Source: JAFLCM01 sp964510955
GTDB taxonomy: Bacteria > Planctomycetota > Phycisphaerae > Phycisphaerales > UBA1924
DNA: 64,000 nucleotides
Direction: 5' to 3'
NCBI GenBank assembly: GCA_964510955.1
Contig: CAZEDW010000006.1
Location: 62,001 to 126,000 of the forward strand
Positions 18,808 through 27,719 of this stretch are shown one piece after another (position 1 is the first letter of the stretch; every line of letters starts with the position of its first letter). The notes beneath the pieces were generated by a model. That model was given only the letters and a program-made list of their open reading frames with translations, was not told the DNA's origin and did no database searches. A program made the position numbers and the translations under genes.

Positions 18808-19782
18808 TCACGCCTTCGCCAGCGGCTCGAACTCCCGCTCGCGGTGCTGCATGTGGGCCTTCAGCCGGGCCAGGATCGAGCTGTGCATCTGGCTGACGCG
18901 GCTTTCAGAGAGGTCGAGCGTCGCCCCGATCTCTTTCATCGTCATCTCTTCGTAGTAGTACAGGACGATGATGAGCCGCTCGGCCCGGCTGAGCCCCTTG
19001 CCCAGCAGGTCTTTCAGGTCACGCCGTTGAATCTCAGAAAGCGGGTTGGCCGTCGTTTCGTCCTGGATCACATCGATCTCGCGGACCTCGCGGCTGCCGT
19101 CCGACTGGTACCGCTGCCGGTTCAGGCTGCTGATCGACACCGCCGAGCCGTCCTTGAGGATCTTCTTCACTTCCTCGGCGTCAACGCCCAAGCGCGACGA
19201 GATCTCCTCCTCGGTGGCGGCCTGCCCCGACTCCATCTCGATCTTCTGGCGCGTCTGCTCGACCCGGTTGGTGCGGTGCCGGACCAGGCGCGGGACCCAG
19301 TCCATCGACCGCAGCTCGTCCAAAATGGCCCCGCGGATCCGGGGGGCGCAGTAGGTCTCGAACTTCACGCCCCGGTCCAGGTCGAACGCGTCGATCGCGT
19401 CCATCAGGCCGAACAACCCGGCCGACATCAGGTCTTCGACGTCGACCTCGTCGGGGAGCCGGGTGTAGACGCGTTCGGCGTTGTAGCGGACCAGCGCCAG
19501 GTACTTCTCCATGAAGTAGTTGCGCAGGGTCTGCGTCGGGTTCTTCTTGTACAACTGCCAGAGCTGCTTGGGCTCCATCGCGTCGAAGTCGGCACGACCC
19601 AGCGGGCGGGACGGGTCGGGCTTCTTGGCCTCAACCTTCCGCTGCGGCGGGCGGGGCGAATCAACGACCGACGGCTGCACCAACGCCGTGCGCACCGGGC
19701 GCACCTTCACCGACTTGGACGCTTGCTTGGCTTTAGCACCGGAAACAACGGCAGGCTTCAGCTTCGCCTTGACGCTCGGCAT
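18808..19782 (-). CDS. fliA: flagellar sigma factor (sigma-28, FliA/WhiG family)
   Basis: A 324-residue sigma-70-family protein. Residues 1-75 are a basic, Lys/Ala-rich extension longer than in E. coli FliA. Region 2 follows, with VDVEDLMSAGLFGLMDAI and the promoter-melting RGVKFETYCAPRIRGAI segment, then region 3 (RLVRHRTNRVEQ) and region 4 with the recognition helix DLSESRVSQMHSSIL. FliA directs late flagellar and chemotaxis transcription. AAGGAG sits at the right distance before the ATG at 19782. It is the last gene of the flagellar cluster, separated from the 97-aa gene by 176 bases that may hold its own promoter. No FlgM anti-sigma gene was seen. Confidence 0.92.
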   Translation of the reverse strand: MPSVKAKLKPAVVSGAKAKQASKSVKVRPVRTALVQPSVVDSPRPPQRKVEAKKPDPSRPLGRADFDAMEPKQLWQLYKKNPTQTLRNYFMEKYLALVRYNAERVYTRLPDEVDVEDLMSAGLFGLMDAIDAFDLDRGVKFETYCAPRIRGAILDELRSMDWVPRLVRHRTNRVEQTRQKIEMESGQAATEEEISSRLGVDAEEVKKILKDGSAVSISSLNRQRYQSDGSREVREIDVIQDETTANPLSEIQRRDLKDLLGKGLSRAERLIIVLYYYEEMTMKEIGATLDLSESRVSQMHSSILARLKAHMQHREREFEPLAKA

Positions 19783-19897
19783 GGTCGGCTCCTTGACCTT
19801 CGACTGAACTTCCCTTGTCCGGTCGCGGCGCCATGGCCGGCCGGGGGAGCGTTATTCGGTTCAGCGTGCGCACCCGTCCATGGGCGCCCAGCTTGGA

Positions 19898-19913
19898 TTG
19901 AAGATAGCTTCAA
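19898..19913. promoter_or_regulatory. inverted repeat upstream of fliA
   Basis: TTGAAG-ATAG-CTTCAA, a perfect 6-bp inverted repeat about 115 bases before the fliA start, in an AT-richer stretch than its surroundings. It could be an operator or a small hairpin. No known binding site is recognised. Confidence 0.3.
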
Positions 19914-19958
19914 CTCGGGGCGTCAACAAGCCCGCGAGACAAAAGTTCAAGTTTTTTT

Positions 19959-20252
19959 TCACACACCCGGCGCGGAACCGGGCTGACCCGGGCGCGCCGC
20001 CGGCTCGCCCAGCGTCGGCTCGGGCGGCAACGGGTTTGACTGGACAAAGGACTCAAAGTGCTCGCGGATGCAGCGCTCCGCCGCCGCCCCGATCACGGCG
20101 CCAACGACAAAGCACCCCACCATCGACACCAGCCCGCGGGCCAGCGCTGTCGCCGGCGTCACCGACGCGTCGAGCCCGGACAGCATCGCGACCGCGAACC
20201 CGCACAGCGCGAAGCAGCTCGCGATCACCCGCCCTGGCACACTGCGGTCCAT
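19959..20252 (-). CDS. small membrane protein between flhG and fliA
   Basis: A 97-residue protein with two hydrophobic helices, roughly residues 8-26 and 36-58, then a charged segment and a Pro/Gly-rich tail. I do not recognise the family. It sits on the same strand between flhG (174 bases upstream) and fliA (176 bases downstream), so it may be part of the flagellar transcription unit. The spacing is wider than elsewhere in the cluster, so it could also be independently expressed. Confidence 0.6.
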   Translation of the reverse strand: MDRSVPGRVIASCFALCGFAVAMLSGLDASVTPATALARGLVSMVGCFVVGAVIGAAAERCIREHFESFVQSNPLPPEPTLGEPAARPGQPGSAPGV

Positions 20253-20401
20253 GAGATGCGATCACTCCCTCAACAGCACATCGGTCACACTCGCCAGGCC
20301 GGGGGTCACGTGTGGGTGGCCCAGGTGCGCGGCGACATCCGCCTGACATGAGCATCGGTTCTACGCGGGCGGGAATCGCCCGTTCCTGCCGGAATTCACA
20401 G

Positions 20402-20426
20402 GAAAAAGCCGCGGTCCGGGCTGGTC
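20402..20426 (-). terminator. possible terminator after flhG
   Basis: On the minus strand, AGCC and GGCT flank a short GC-rich loop and are followed by TTTTT, immediately after the flhG stop. The stem is short, so this is a weak call; it may mark partial termination before the 97-aa gene and fliA. Confidence 0.3.
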
Positions 20427-21413
20427 CTACGCCGTTACAAACCGCAAAAGCCGCGCCACCAGCCCGCCTCGCTCCTCGCGCTGGGTGGCGCCGAGTCCGC
20501 ACACCGCGCCAACAAACCCGCACAGATCACGAATATCCGATGACGCACGCCCCGAAGGCTGCGCGATCGTGAACGGCACCCGACCCCGAACCGCCCTGGC
20601 GACATCCGGGTCGGCGCGCAGCCATCCCGCCAGCGGCACCGAAATCCCGAGGAAACGCCCGCACACACCATCGATCCGCCGGTGCACGCCGGCGGCCTCC
20701 TCGCGGTCCCGCGCCTGGTTCACGACCAGCGCTGGCGCCGCCGGGCGCCCCTCCGACGCGCCGTGCAGGCTCTTGATCAACGCGTACGCGTCGGTGATCG
20801 ACGTGGGTTCGGGCGTCACAACCACAAGCGGCAGGTCGGACGACAGCAGAAACGCGCGCACGCTGGCCCCGATTCCGGCGCCGCAATCGATCATCAGCAC
20901 ATCGGCTCCCGTCTCCAGGCGGGCCAGGCAAGCCAGCACACGCTCGCGCGATCCGCCGTCGAGGTCCGCCAGCGACCCAACCCCCGACGCCCCCGGCACA
21001 AGCCGGAACCCGCCCGGCGCATCGAGCGTGATGTCGTCGAGCGACGCCGTGCCCTCGACGAGGTCGCCGAGGTTGCGCTCCGGGTTGAGCCCGCACAGCA
21101 CGTCGGCGTTCCCGAGCCCCAGGTCGCCGTCCAGCAGCACGACGCGCAGGTGTTGCGCGGCGAGGGCGATGCTGAGATTGACCGCGATCGACGTCTTCCC
21201 CACGCCGCCCTTGCCCGAGGCGATCGCCACCACCGCGCCCCGGCGCGGACCAGGCACGCCCGCGGGCCTTCCGTCCGCGTCGCCTCTCTGTGGACGAGCC
21301 GTGGATGAACCGTCCACGATTTCACGCACCAGCGCGCGCAGCCGCTCGGCCTGATCGGGCGCCGGGCCCGGCGCAGGCGTCGCGGGCCAGCCCCCGCTGA
21401 GCGTCTGGATCAC
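20427..21413 (-). CDS. flhG: FlhG/FleN MinD-like ATPase
   Basis: A 328-residue ParA/MinD-family ATPase that controls flagellar number and position together with FlhF. Seen: the deviant Walker A SGKGGVGKTS, the Walker A' region VVLLDGDLGLGNADV, Walker B DVLMIDCGAG, and the switch region VTPEPTSITDAYAL. The first 65 residues are disordered and contain a short segment like the FlhF-activating DQA(ERL) element of other FlhG proteins (PDQAERLR, residues 20-27). The GTG start at 21413 overlaps the flhF stop by four bases (GTGA), showing tight coupling. The C-terminal tail should include the membrane-targeting helix. The protein is cytoplasmic and membrane-associated. Confidence 0.92.
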   Translation of the reverse strand: MIQTLSGGWPATPAPGPAPDQAERLRALVREIVDGSSTARPQRGDADGRPAGVPGPRRGAVVAIASGKGGVGKTSIAVNLSIALAAQHLRVVLLDGDLGLGNADVLCGLNPERNLGDLVEGTASLDDITLDAPGGFRLVPGASGVGSLADLDGGSRERVLACLARLETGADVLMIDCGAGIGASVRAFLLSSDLPLVVVTPEPTSITDAYALIKSLHGASEGRPAAPALVVNQARDREEAAGVHRRIDGVCGRFLGISVPLAGWLRADPDVARAVRGRVPFTIAQPSGRASSDIRDLCGFVGAVCGLGATQREERGGLVARLLRFVTA

Positions 21414-22768
21414 CGGGCACCCCCGAGCAAAGGCGCCGTCGGCGCAAGCGAACCCCCGTTCTCCAGCACCAGCCGCGCCAGCCGCGCCGCGTCACCGCGC
21501 TCGATGTGATCCGGCACCTCCTGCCCGGTGGTGACATAGCTCAGCCGCGCGTTGATGCGCCGGCCCACGTTGACGAGCACCCCGAAGTTCACCGCCTCAT
21601 CAAGCTTGGTGAAAATGACGTGGCTCGGCTTGACCGACGCGAAGTTGGCGACCGCCTGCGACATCGAGGCCTGGCCCGCCGCCGACGAAAGCACCAGGTG
21701 GACCTGGTGCGGGCGCGCCCGCTCAAGAAACCTCGCCAGCTCATCGAGACGTCCGGCGTCGCCCGGGGCACGCCCCGCAGTGTCGATCAGCACCACGTCG
21801 CAGTCGCGCATCGCCTCGCATCCATGCTCGATCTCCGCCGGCGTCAGCGCCACGCGGAGCGGCAGCCCGATGATGCCCGCGTAAGTGCGGAGCTGCTCCA
21901 CCGCCGCGATGCGGTAGGTGTCACAGGTGAGCAGCCCGACGCGCTTGCCGTGCCGGAGCTTGTACGCCGCGGCAAGCTTGGCGATGGTCGTGGTCTTGCC
22001 CACGCCCGTCGGACCAACCAGCGCAATGGTGAGCGGGCGCCCGTCATCCGGCCGCGAGTCCTCCGGGACCGAGTCCGACGCGGGGATGTAACCGGTCAGT
22101 TTTTCCAGCACAACCCTGTGCACCGCCTCCGCGTCCCGCCCGCCCCCGTGCCCCAGTTCACCCCGGACCTCGTTGACGACCGCGTCGGCGATCTCCGCCG
22201 CCACCTCGGACTCCAGCAGCCGCAGATAGCACCGCTGGAGCGTCTCGGGCGTCTCGGCGACCGGGCCCGCGCCCGAGTGCACCAGCCGACCCACCAGCCG
22301 CCGGATCGCCGAAAGCTCATCACGAAGCTGCGCCGCGATCGGGCCTTCCGCCGGCGGCACATCCGCTCTCACACCGGCGCCGCCCTGCCCCCTTGCGTTG
22401 ATCCCCGCGCCCGCCGCGGCTCCGGCCGGCGCGCCGACATCGGACCCCACTCCCGCCCCCGCCCGCGCGACGCCACCGGGCCGGGCGCCCAGGGCCCCGT
22501 GATCGCGGACGCCGGCGCGACCGTCGATGACAGGTTGTGCCGCGCCGCTCCGCACCGCTTCCCGCCGCGGCAGGCGGCTCTCAACGTGCATGTCCTTGGT
22601 CGCGGTGATCTCCGTCACCGACTTGGCGCCCACTCCCAGCACGCCACCAACTTTGTAGGTCCGCGTGTGCAGTATCACCGCGCCGGGGCCGAGCTCCTTC
22701 TTCACCTGCAACAGCGCATCTGCAACCGAGTTGGCGCGGAACGTGCGGATCGTCACTTGGCCCTCCAT
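21410..22768 (-). CDS. flhF: FlhF SRP-like GTPase
   Basis: A 452-residue protein of the SRP GTPase family that marks the site of flagellum assembly. The N-terminus has the FlhF-type segment (ALLQVKKELGPGAVIL, then HTRTYKVGG). A low-complexity Ala/Gly/Arg linker follows from about residue 60 to 135, then an N domain and the G domain with G1 VGPTGVGKTTTIAKL, G2/G3 DTYRIAAVEQL and DTAGR, and FTKLDEA near the end. It precedes and overlaps flhG, the usual partner order. The start is the ATG at 22768; 174 bases separate it from flhA. Confidence 0.93.
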   Translation of the reverse strand: MEGQVTIRTFRANSVADALLQVKKELGPGAVILHTRTYKVGGVLGVGAKSVTEITATKDMHVESRLPRREAVRSGAAQPVIDGRAGVRDHGALGARPGGVARAGAGVGSDVGAPAGAAAGAGINARGQGGAGVRADVPPAEGPIAAQLRDELSAIRRLVGRLVHSGAGPVAETPETLQRCYLRLLESEVAAEIADAVVNEVRGELGHGGGRDAEAVHRVVLEKLTGYIPASDSVPEDSRPDDGRPLTIALVGPTGVGKTTTIAKLAAAYKLRHGKRVGLLTCDTYRIAAVEQLRTYAGIIGLPLRVALTPAEIEHGCEAMRDCDVVLIDTAGRAPGDAGRLDELARFLERARPHQVHLVLSSAAGQASMSQAVANFASVKPSHVIFTKLDEAVNFGVLVNVGRRINARLSYVTTGQEVPDHIERGDAARLARLVLENGGSLAPTAPLLGGAR

Positions 22769-22942
22769 GGCCGACGAACGATGCTCGGGTGAACCACCTC
22801 AGCGTCCTGCCGAGGCCGACGGCGCGGCGCGCCGCTGAGTGAACCTGCGCATTGTGCGCCACCCGGACCACCCGCGTCAAGCCACGGCGCCGCCTTGGCG
22901 CCAGCCCGACCCGTCCCCCTTCCATTCCGCCGCCACCCTCCG

Positions 22943-25159
22943 TCACCGTGCCCCCGCCCCCACCTCCGCCTCCTGCGGGAGCGACACCAGGCCCATCGAC
23001 TCCACCTCCACCTCGGCCACAATCTCGTTGTACCCCAGCACCACCACCCCCGGCAGGTGCGGCTCGACAATCTGTTTCACCTGCGCCCGCACCTGCGGCG
23101 AGGCGATCACCACCGGCGCGTGCCCACCTTTCACCACCGGCTGCAAGGCGTCGATCACCCGGCGCGCCACCAGCGCCGCGGCGTTGGCCGGCATGCTCAG
23201 CGTCGTCCCCACCGACGAGCGGTCGATGTACCCGTTGATACAGTCCTCGAACGCCGGGTCGAGCGTCACGCACACCAGCCGGAGCCGCCGCCCACCCCCT
23301 GGACCACCACCGGGCCCGCCCCCCGACCCTGGCTTGCCGCCGGCCGCCGCACCCGGCGACAGCGGGTCAATCGGCACGGCGAACTGCAGACAGATAGACC
23401 GGCGCAGCGCATTCCGCACATACTCGCCCAGCACGTCAAGGTCCTTCGTCTTGCCGCCCCAGTCCGAAAGCGTCTCGAGAATTGTCTCCATGTCCCGGAT
23501 CGGCACCCGCTCGCGGAGCAGCGATTGCAGGACCTTCTGCAACTCGCCCGGTTTGACCACCGTCGGCACCGTCTCCTCGACCAGCTTCGGTGCGTGCTGC
23601 TTGAGCTGGGTGATGAGGTTGTTCACTTCCTCGCGGGTGAGCAGCTCGTCGCCGTGCGATTTGACAAGCTCGCCCAGGTGCGTTGTCAGCACGCTGGTCG
23701 GGTCCACGACGGTGTAGTTCATGGATTCGGCGCGGGTCTTGAGCGTTGGCGCGATCCACCAGGCGTTGAGCCCGAACGCCGGCTCGCGGGTGTAGTCCCC
23801 CTGGATCGGGCCGGTGGTGATGCCCGAATCCATCGCCAGAAGCATCCCCGGGCGGGTCTCCCCCTCGGCGATGACGCTGCCCCGCACCTTCACCCGGTAC
23901 CGCGTCGGCGTAAGCGTCATGTTGTCCCTGATCCGCACCGGCGGCATCACCAGCCCGGTATCGACCGCCAACTGCCGGCGCAGCCCGCTGATGCGCTCCA
24001 GGAGGTCGCCGCCCTGGTTCGTATCCACAAGGCACACCAGCCCGTACCCGACCTCCAGCTCCAGCACATCCACCTTCAACAGCTCTTCCACCTTCGGAGC
24101 CGGGGCGGCGGCCTTGGCCTCCATCTCAGCCTGCGCCTTTGCCTGACCGGCGGCGAACGCCCGGTCGCGCCGCTGCAGGAACGCCACCGTCGCCAGCAGC
24201 CCCGAAAGCCCCAGCAACGGCAGCGTCGGCAGCGGCGTAAGCGCCAGCACCGCGCAGAACCCCGACGCGATCCCCAGCGCCGTCGAGCTTCCGGCGAGCT
24301 GCGTCGTCAACTCCTCGCCGAGGTTCTCGCGCGACCCGGCCCGCGTCACGACCAGCGCCGAGGCGATCGCGATGATGAACGCCGGGATCTGGCTCGCCAG
24401 GCCGTCGCCGATGGTCAGCAGCGTGAAGATGCGCGCGGTCTCGGCGGCCCCCCACCCCTTCATCAGCATCCCGATGGCGAACCCGCCCAGCACGTTGACC
24501 ACGGTGATGATGATGCCCGCGATGGCGTCGCCGCGGACGAACTTGCTGGCGCCGTCCATCGCGCCGAAGAAATCCGCCTCCTGGCCGACGCGCTGGCGTC
24601 GCCTCCGCGCCTCCTTCTCGTCGATCACGCCGGCGTTCAGGTCGGCGTCGATAGCCATCTGCTTGCCCGGCATCGCGTCGAGGGTGAACCTCGCCGCCAC
24701 CTCGCTGATGCGCGTGGCGCCCTTGGTGATCACCACGAACTGCACGATCACCAGGATCAGGAACACGATCACACCCACGACCAGGTTGCCGCCGGCGACG
24801 AAGTTGGCGAACGCCGAGATCACCTTGCCCGCCATCTCGCCCGCCTGCGTCGGGCTGGTGGCGTTGGCCGACAGCACCAGCCGCGTGGTGGCAACGTTCA
24901 GCACCAGCCGGAACAGCGTCGCCCCCAGCAAGAGCGACGGGAACACGCTGAAGTCCAGCGGCTCCTTCACGTACATCGTCGTCATCAGGATGATGATCGA
25001 GAGCGTGATGTTCGACGCCAGCAGCACGTCCAGCACCATCGGCGGCAGCGGGATCAGGATCACCGCCGTCAACATGATGAACGCCACCGGCACGATCAGG
25101 CCGCGGTGCTTCTGGATGGCTTGGATCCAGGCGGGGATGGGCTGGGCAACGGCGGGCAT
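22943..25159 (-). CDS. flhA: flagellar export gate protein FlhA
   Basis: A 738-residue member of the FHIPEP family, the export gate of the flagellar type III apparatus. Eight membrane helices fill the first 330 residues, with the FHIPEP-type loop carrying the conserved GDAIAGIIITVVN segment and a SVFPSLLLGATLFRL helix. The cytoplasmic domain begins near residue 350. An unusual Gly/Pro-rich insert (GSGGGPGGGPGGG) lies at about residues 600-624 within that domain. The ATG at 25159 has a weak ribosome-binding site. The 317-base gap from flhB is the longest in the cluster and is full of repeats. Confidence 0.94.
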   Translation of the reverse strand: MPAVAQPIPAWIQAIQKHRGLIVPVAFIMLTAVILIPLPPMVLDVLLASNITLSIIILMTTMYVKEPLDFSVFPSLLLGATLFRLVLNVATTRLVLSANATSPTQAGEMAGKVISAFANFVAGGNLVVGVIVFLILVIVQFVVITKGATRISEVAARFTLDAMPGKQMAIDADLNAGVIDEKEARRRRQRVGQEADFFGAMDGASKFVRGDAIAGIIITVVNVLGGFAIGMLMKGWGAAETARIFTLLTIGDGLASQIPAFIIAIASALVVTRAGSRENLGEELTTQLAGSSTALGIASGFCAVLALTPLPTLPLLGLSGLLATVAFLQRRDRAFAAGQAKAQAEMEAKAAAPAPKVEELLKVDVLELEVGYGLVCLVDTNQGGDLLERISGLRRQLAVDTGLVMPPVRIRDNMTLTPTRYRVKVRGSVIAEGETRPGMLLAMDSGITTGPIQGDYTREPAFGLNAWWIAPTLKTRAESMNYTVVDPTSVLTTHLGELVKSHGDELLTREEVNNLITQLKQHAPKLVEETVPTVVKPGELQKVLQSLLRERVPIRDMETILETLSDWGGKTKDLDVLGEYVRNALRRSICLQFAVPIDPLSPGAAAGGKPGSGGGPGGGPGGGRRLRLVCVTLDPAFEDCINGYIDRSSVGTTLSMPANAAALVARRVIDALQPVVKGGHAPVVIASPQVRAQVKQIVEPHLPGVVVLGYNEIVAEVEVESMGLVSLPQEAEVGAGAR

Positions 25160-25476
25160 CTTGATTGAAGGCGAAGGGGCGGACAGGGCGGAGAGTTGAA
25201 ATCAACGCGGAGTGATCAGAGGGATCAGAGCGGAATCAGAGGGGGAAATGAGTGTGTTGCCCCCCGGGCGCTTCCGCCGGATCCGCTCGAACTGGATTGA
25301 CGGGCACAGAGTTGAATAGAGGGAAGGCTCCGCCATTTCAACAGCCAGAACAGCCATTCCGAGTTTTCCGTCTTCCTCATTCCCACTTTCCACTTCCTCT
25401 CTGCCCACTGCCCACTGCCCACTGCCCATTGCCCATTGCCCATTGCCCACTGCCCCCTGTTGACTGTCTCCCACAC
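25160..25476. other. flhB-flhA intergenic region rich in short repeats
   Basis: These 317 bases hold no convincing gene. Going along the plus strand there is a GTTGA-AA-TCAAC palindrome (25195-25206), three ATCAGAG units (25214-25243) and the heptanucleotide tract at 25402-25457. The region lies inside an otherwise compact operon and would be transcribed into the leader of flhA mRNA. An open minus-strand frame (25202-25480) exists only because the repeats lack stops. Confidence 0.7.
25402..25457. repeat. eight-unit heptanucleotide tandem repeat, G-quadruplex candidate
   Basis: Three TGCCCAC, three TGCCCAT, one TGCCCAC and one TGCCCCC, with no breaks. On the minus strand this is GGG followed by four bases, repeated eight times, which fits the classic G-quadruplex pattern. 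It resembles the heptanucleotide STRR repeats known from heterocystous cyanobacteria. It follows the flhB stop by 20 bases on the transcribed strand. Confidence 0.9.
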
Positions 25477-26553
25477 TCACGCCGCCCCCGCCACCCTGCC
25501 CTCCAGCCGGTACACATACGCCAGCACCTCGGCGACCGCCTCGTAGTGCTCGGGGTTCACTTCCTGCCCGACCTCGACCTGGTGGTACAGCGCGCGGGCC
25601 AGCGGCGGGCGCTCGACGATGGGCACGCCGTGCGCCGCGGCGATGTACCTGATCTTCAGCGCCATGTAGTCCGCCCCCTTGGCCACCACGCGCGGCGCGC
25701 TCATGCTGGCGCCGTCGTACTTGATCGCCACGGAAAAGTGCGTCGGGTTCGCCACCACCACGTCCGCCTTGGGAACGTCGCGCCCCAGCCGCTGGCTGAT
25801 CAGGCTACGCATGAACTTCAGCCGACGACCCTTGATCTCGACGTCGCCCTCCTGCGACCTCAGCTCGTCCTTGACCTCCTGCTTGGTCATCTTCAGGTCC
25901 TGCTTCATCTGCCACTTCTGATACACCCAGTCGATCACGCCGATCAGCAGCAGCATCACCAGCACCCACACCGCGACCCGCGAGGCGATCCGCAGCGACT
26001 CGACAAAGCCCGCCGCCAGGTCCAGCCCCGCCAGCGACACGATGGCCCGTGCTTCCCCGCGAACCACGAGCACGGCGACCGTCCCGATCAGGCCCAGCTT
26101 CAACAGGTCCAGCCCGCCCTTCACGGTCGAGCGCAGCGAGAAGAGCCTCCCGAACCCCGACAGGAAGTTGAGCCGGTCCAGCCGCGGCTCGAGCGGGCGC
26201 GTGGTCAGGATGAAACCCACCTGGCACACCTGGACGCAGTACGACAGCGCCGCCAGCGCCAGCATCAGCGGCACGGCGAACCTCGCCGCGGTGAAGAACG
26301 AACCCGTGATCTCGGTCTTCAGATCCAAGGGATGCAGCGACATGCCCAGGGCCGACGTATCGAGCCCTCGCCGCACCATCGAGGCCCCGAAGCTGAACAG
26401 GTCCGACGCCCACAGGTACGCCAGCACGCACGCCCCCGACAGGAACAGCGCCGCCGACAGGTCCGGGCTCTTACCCGTCTGCCCGCGTTCCCGCGCCTCG
26501 CTCAGCCTGCGTGGCGTCGGCGCTTCGGTGCGTTGTCCCATGTCTTCCGCCAA
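25477..26553 (-). CDS. flhB: flagellar export specificity switch protein FlhB
   Basis: A 358-residue protein with four membrane helices in its first 210 residues and a cytoplasmic C-terminal domain carrying the autocleavage motif NPTH (in VVVANPTHFSVAIKYD). Cleavage there switches export from hook to filament substrates. The N-terminal EAPTPRRLSEARERGQ segment is typical. The start is a TTG at 26553: AAAGGAG lies seven bases upstream of it, whereas the next ATG (26541) is too far from that site. fliR ends 55 bases upstream. Confidence 0.94.
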   Translation of the reverse strand: MAEDMGQRTEAPTPRRLSEARERGQTGKSPDLSAALFLSGACVLAYLWASDLFSFGASMVRRGLDTSALGMSLHPLDLKTEITGSFFTAARFAVPLMLALAALSYCVQVCQVGFILTTRPLEPRLDRLNFLSGFGRLFSLRSTVKGGLDLLKLGLIGTVAVLVVRGEARAIVSLAGLDLAAGFVESLRIASRVAVWVLVMLLLIGVIDWVYQKWQMKQDLKMTKQEVKDELRSQEGDVEIKGRRLKFMRSLISQRLGRDVPKADVVVANPTHFSVAIKYDGASMSAPRVVAKGADYMALKIRYIAAAHGVPIVERPPLARALYHQVEVGQEVNPEHYEAVAEVLAYVYRLEGRVAGAA

Positions 26554-26608
26554 CCACTCACTCCTTTCTCACTGTCGGCCAAATCCCGGCCTCACCACCC
26601 GCCGCGCG

Positions 26609-27442
26609 CTACCCCCCGCTCACCCCGGACACCCAATCGCTCACGATCTGGATCGTCGACCGCACGTCGTACCCCAGCGCGACCATCACCCCCGCCAGCG
26701 ACGCGGTCAGCGTCACCAGCCCTAGAAGGATCCGCACGGGAAACCCGAAGCTCATCGGGTTCAGTTGCGGCAGCGACTTGCTGATGAACCCCACCGCGAT
26801 GCTCTCCACCAGCACGATGGCCATCACCGGCATCGCCACGCGCATCCCCAGGTGAAACCCGGAGGACACCAGCCCCGTCGCCGTCTCCAGCAGCGTGTGA
26901 TCGACGCGGAACGACCCCGGCGCGACGGTGGCGAACGAGCGCACCAGCCCCTCCCACAACGATTCGATCCCGCCCGCCGCGACGAACACCGCCAGCGCCA
27001 TCATGAACAACAGTTGCCCAAGCTCGTCGCTCTCGAAGTCCGTCGCGGGGTTGAACACCGGCGCCAGCGACAGCCCCATCTGCTGGCCCATCAGCGTCCC
27101 GGCCAGTTGCACCGCCCACATCGGCGTCAGCATCAGCACGCCGATGGTCGCGCCGATCAGCGCCTCGGTGATCAGCATCGGCCCCAGCGAGAACAGCCCC
27201 ATCGAGACGCCGACGGTCTTGGAATGGTCGATCGTAGGGTACACCGCCAGCGCCAGCACCAGGGTCAGCAGCGCCTTGAACCGGCGCGGCACGCTGACGC
27301 TCCCGAGGATCGGGCTGAACACAAACAACCCGGTCAGCCGCGCGAGCACCAGCCCGAACGCGGGAACATGCGGCAGGATGGACTGAATCCCAAGCACTCG
27401 TTCGTTGCTCCACCCGTCCCGTCGGTCCCATCGTCGCTCCAC
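26609..27442 (-). CDS. fliR: flagellar export protein FliR
   Basis: A 277-residue polytopic protein with six hydrophobic segments, part of the FliPQR core of the flagellar export gate. The LARLTGLFVFSPILG helix near the N-terminus, the PRRFKALLTLVLAL segment and the GLSLAPVFNPATD loop are characteristic. The GTG at 27442 lies three bases past the fliQ stop; a slightly later start is possible because the first 15 residues are polar and unlike the family. Coupled translation with fliQ is likely. Confidence 0.9.
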   Translation of the reverse strand: MERRWDRRDGWSNERVLGIQSILPHVPAFGLVLARLTGLFVFSPILGSVSVPRRFKALLTLVLALAVYPTIDHSKTVGVSMGLFSLGPMLITEALIGATIGVLMLTPMWAVQLAGTLMGQQMGLSLAPVFNPATDFESDELGQLLFMMALAVFVAAGGIESLWEGLVRSFATVAPGSFRVDHTLLETATGLVSSGFHLGMRVAMPVMAIVLVESIAVGFISKSLPQLNPMSFGFPVRILLGLVTLTASLAGVMVALGYDVRSTIQIVSDWVSGVSGG

Positions 27443-27445
27443 GTC

Positions 27446-27703
27446 TCACACCAGCCGCAGCATCTCCGAAGCAAACTCCACCAGCCGCAGCACGATCCAC
27501 GGCAGCAGCACGATCGCCACGATGATCATCGCGAAGATCTTGGGCACCAGCGACAGCGTCTGCTCCTGGATCTGCGTGACCGCCTGCACCAGGCTGATCA
27601 CCAGCCCGATCAGGACGCCCGCCAGCAGGATCGGCGCGCTGATCTTCATCGCCGTCACCAGGCACATCCGCACCATCTCAACCGTGGAATCGTCATAGGC
27701 CAT
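27446..27703 (-). CDS. fliQ: flagellar export protein FliQ
   Basis: An 85-residue protein with two membrane helices, matching FliQ in length and in its GLVISLVQAVTQIQEQTLS core motif. FliQ packs around FliP and FliR in the export gate. GGGGAG precedes the ATG at 27703. It lies 16 bases after fliP and three bases before fliR. Confidence 0.95.
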   Translation of the reverse strand: MAYDDSTVEMVRMCLVTAMKISAPILLAGVLIGLVISLVQAVTQIQEQTLSLVPKIFAMIIVAIVLLPWIVLRLVEFASEMLRLV

Positions 27704-27719
27704 CGTTTAGCTCCCCGCG

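Noticed and set aside
25202..25480. A 92-codon minus-strand frame in the flhB-flhA gap.
   Set aside because: Its N-terminal part is just the translated heptad repeat (GQWAMGSGQWAVG) and the rest is other short repeats; no ribosome-binding site or homology suggests a protein.
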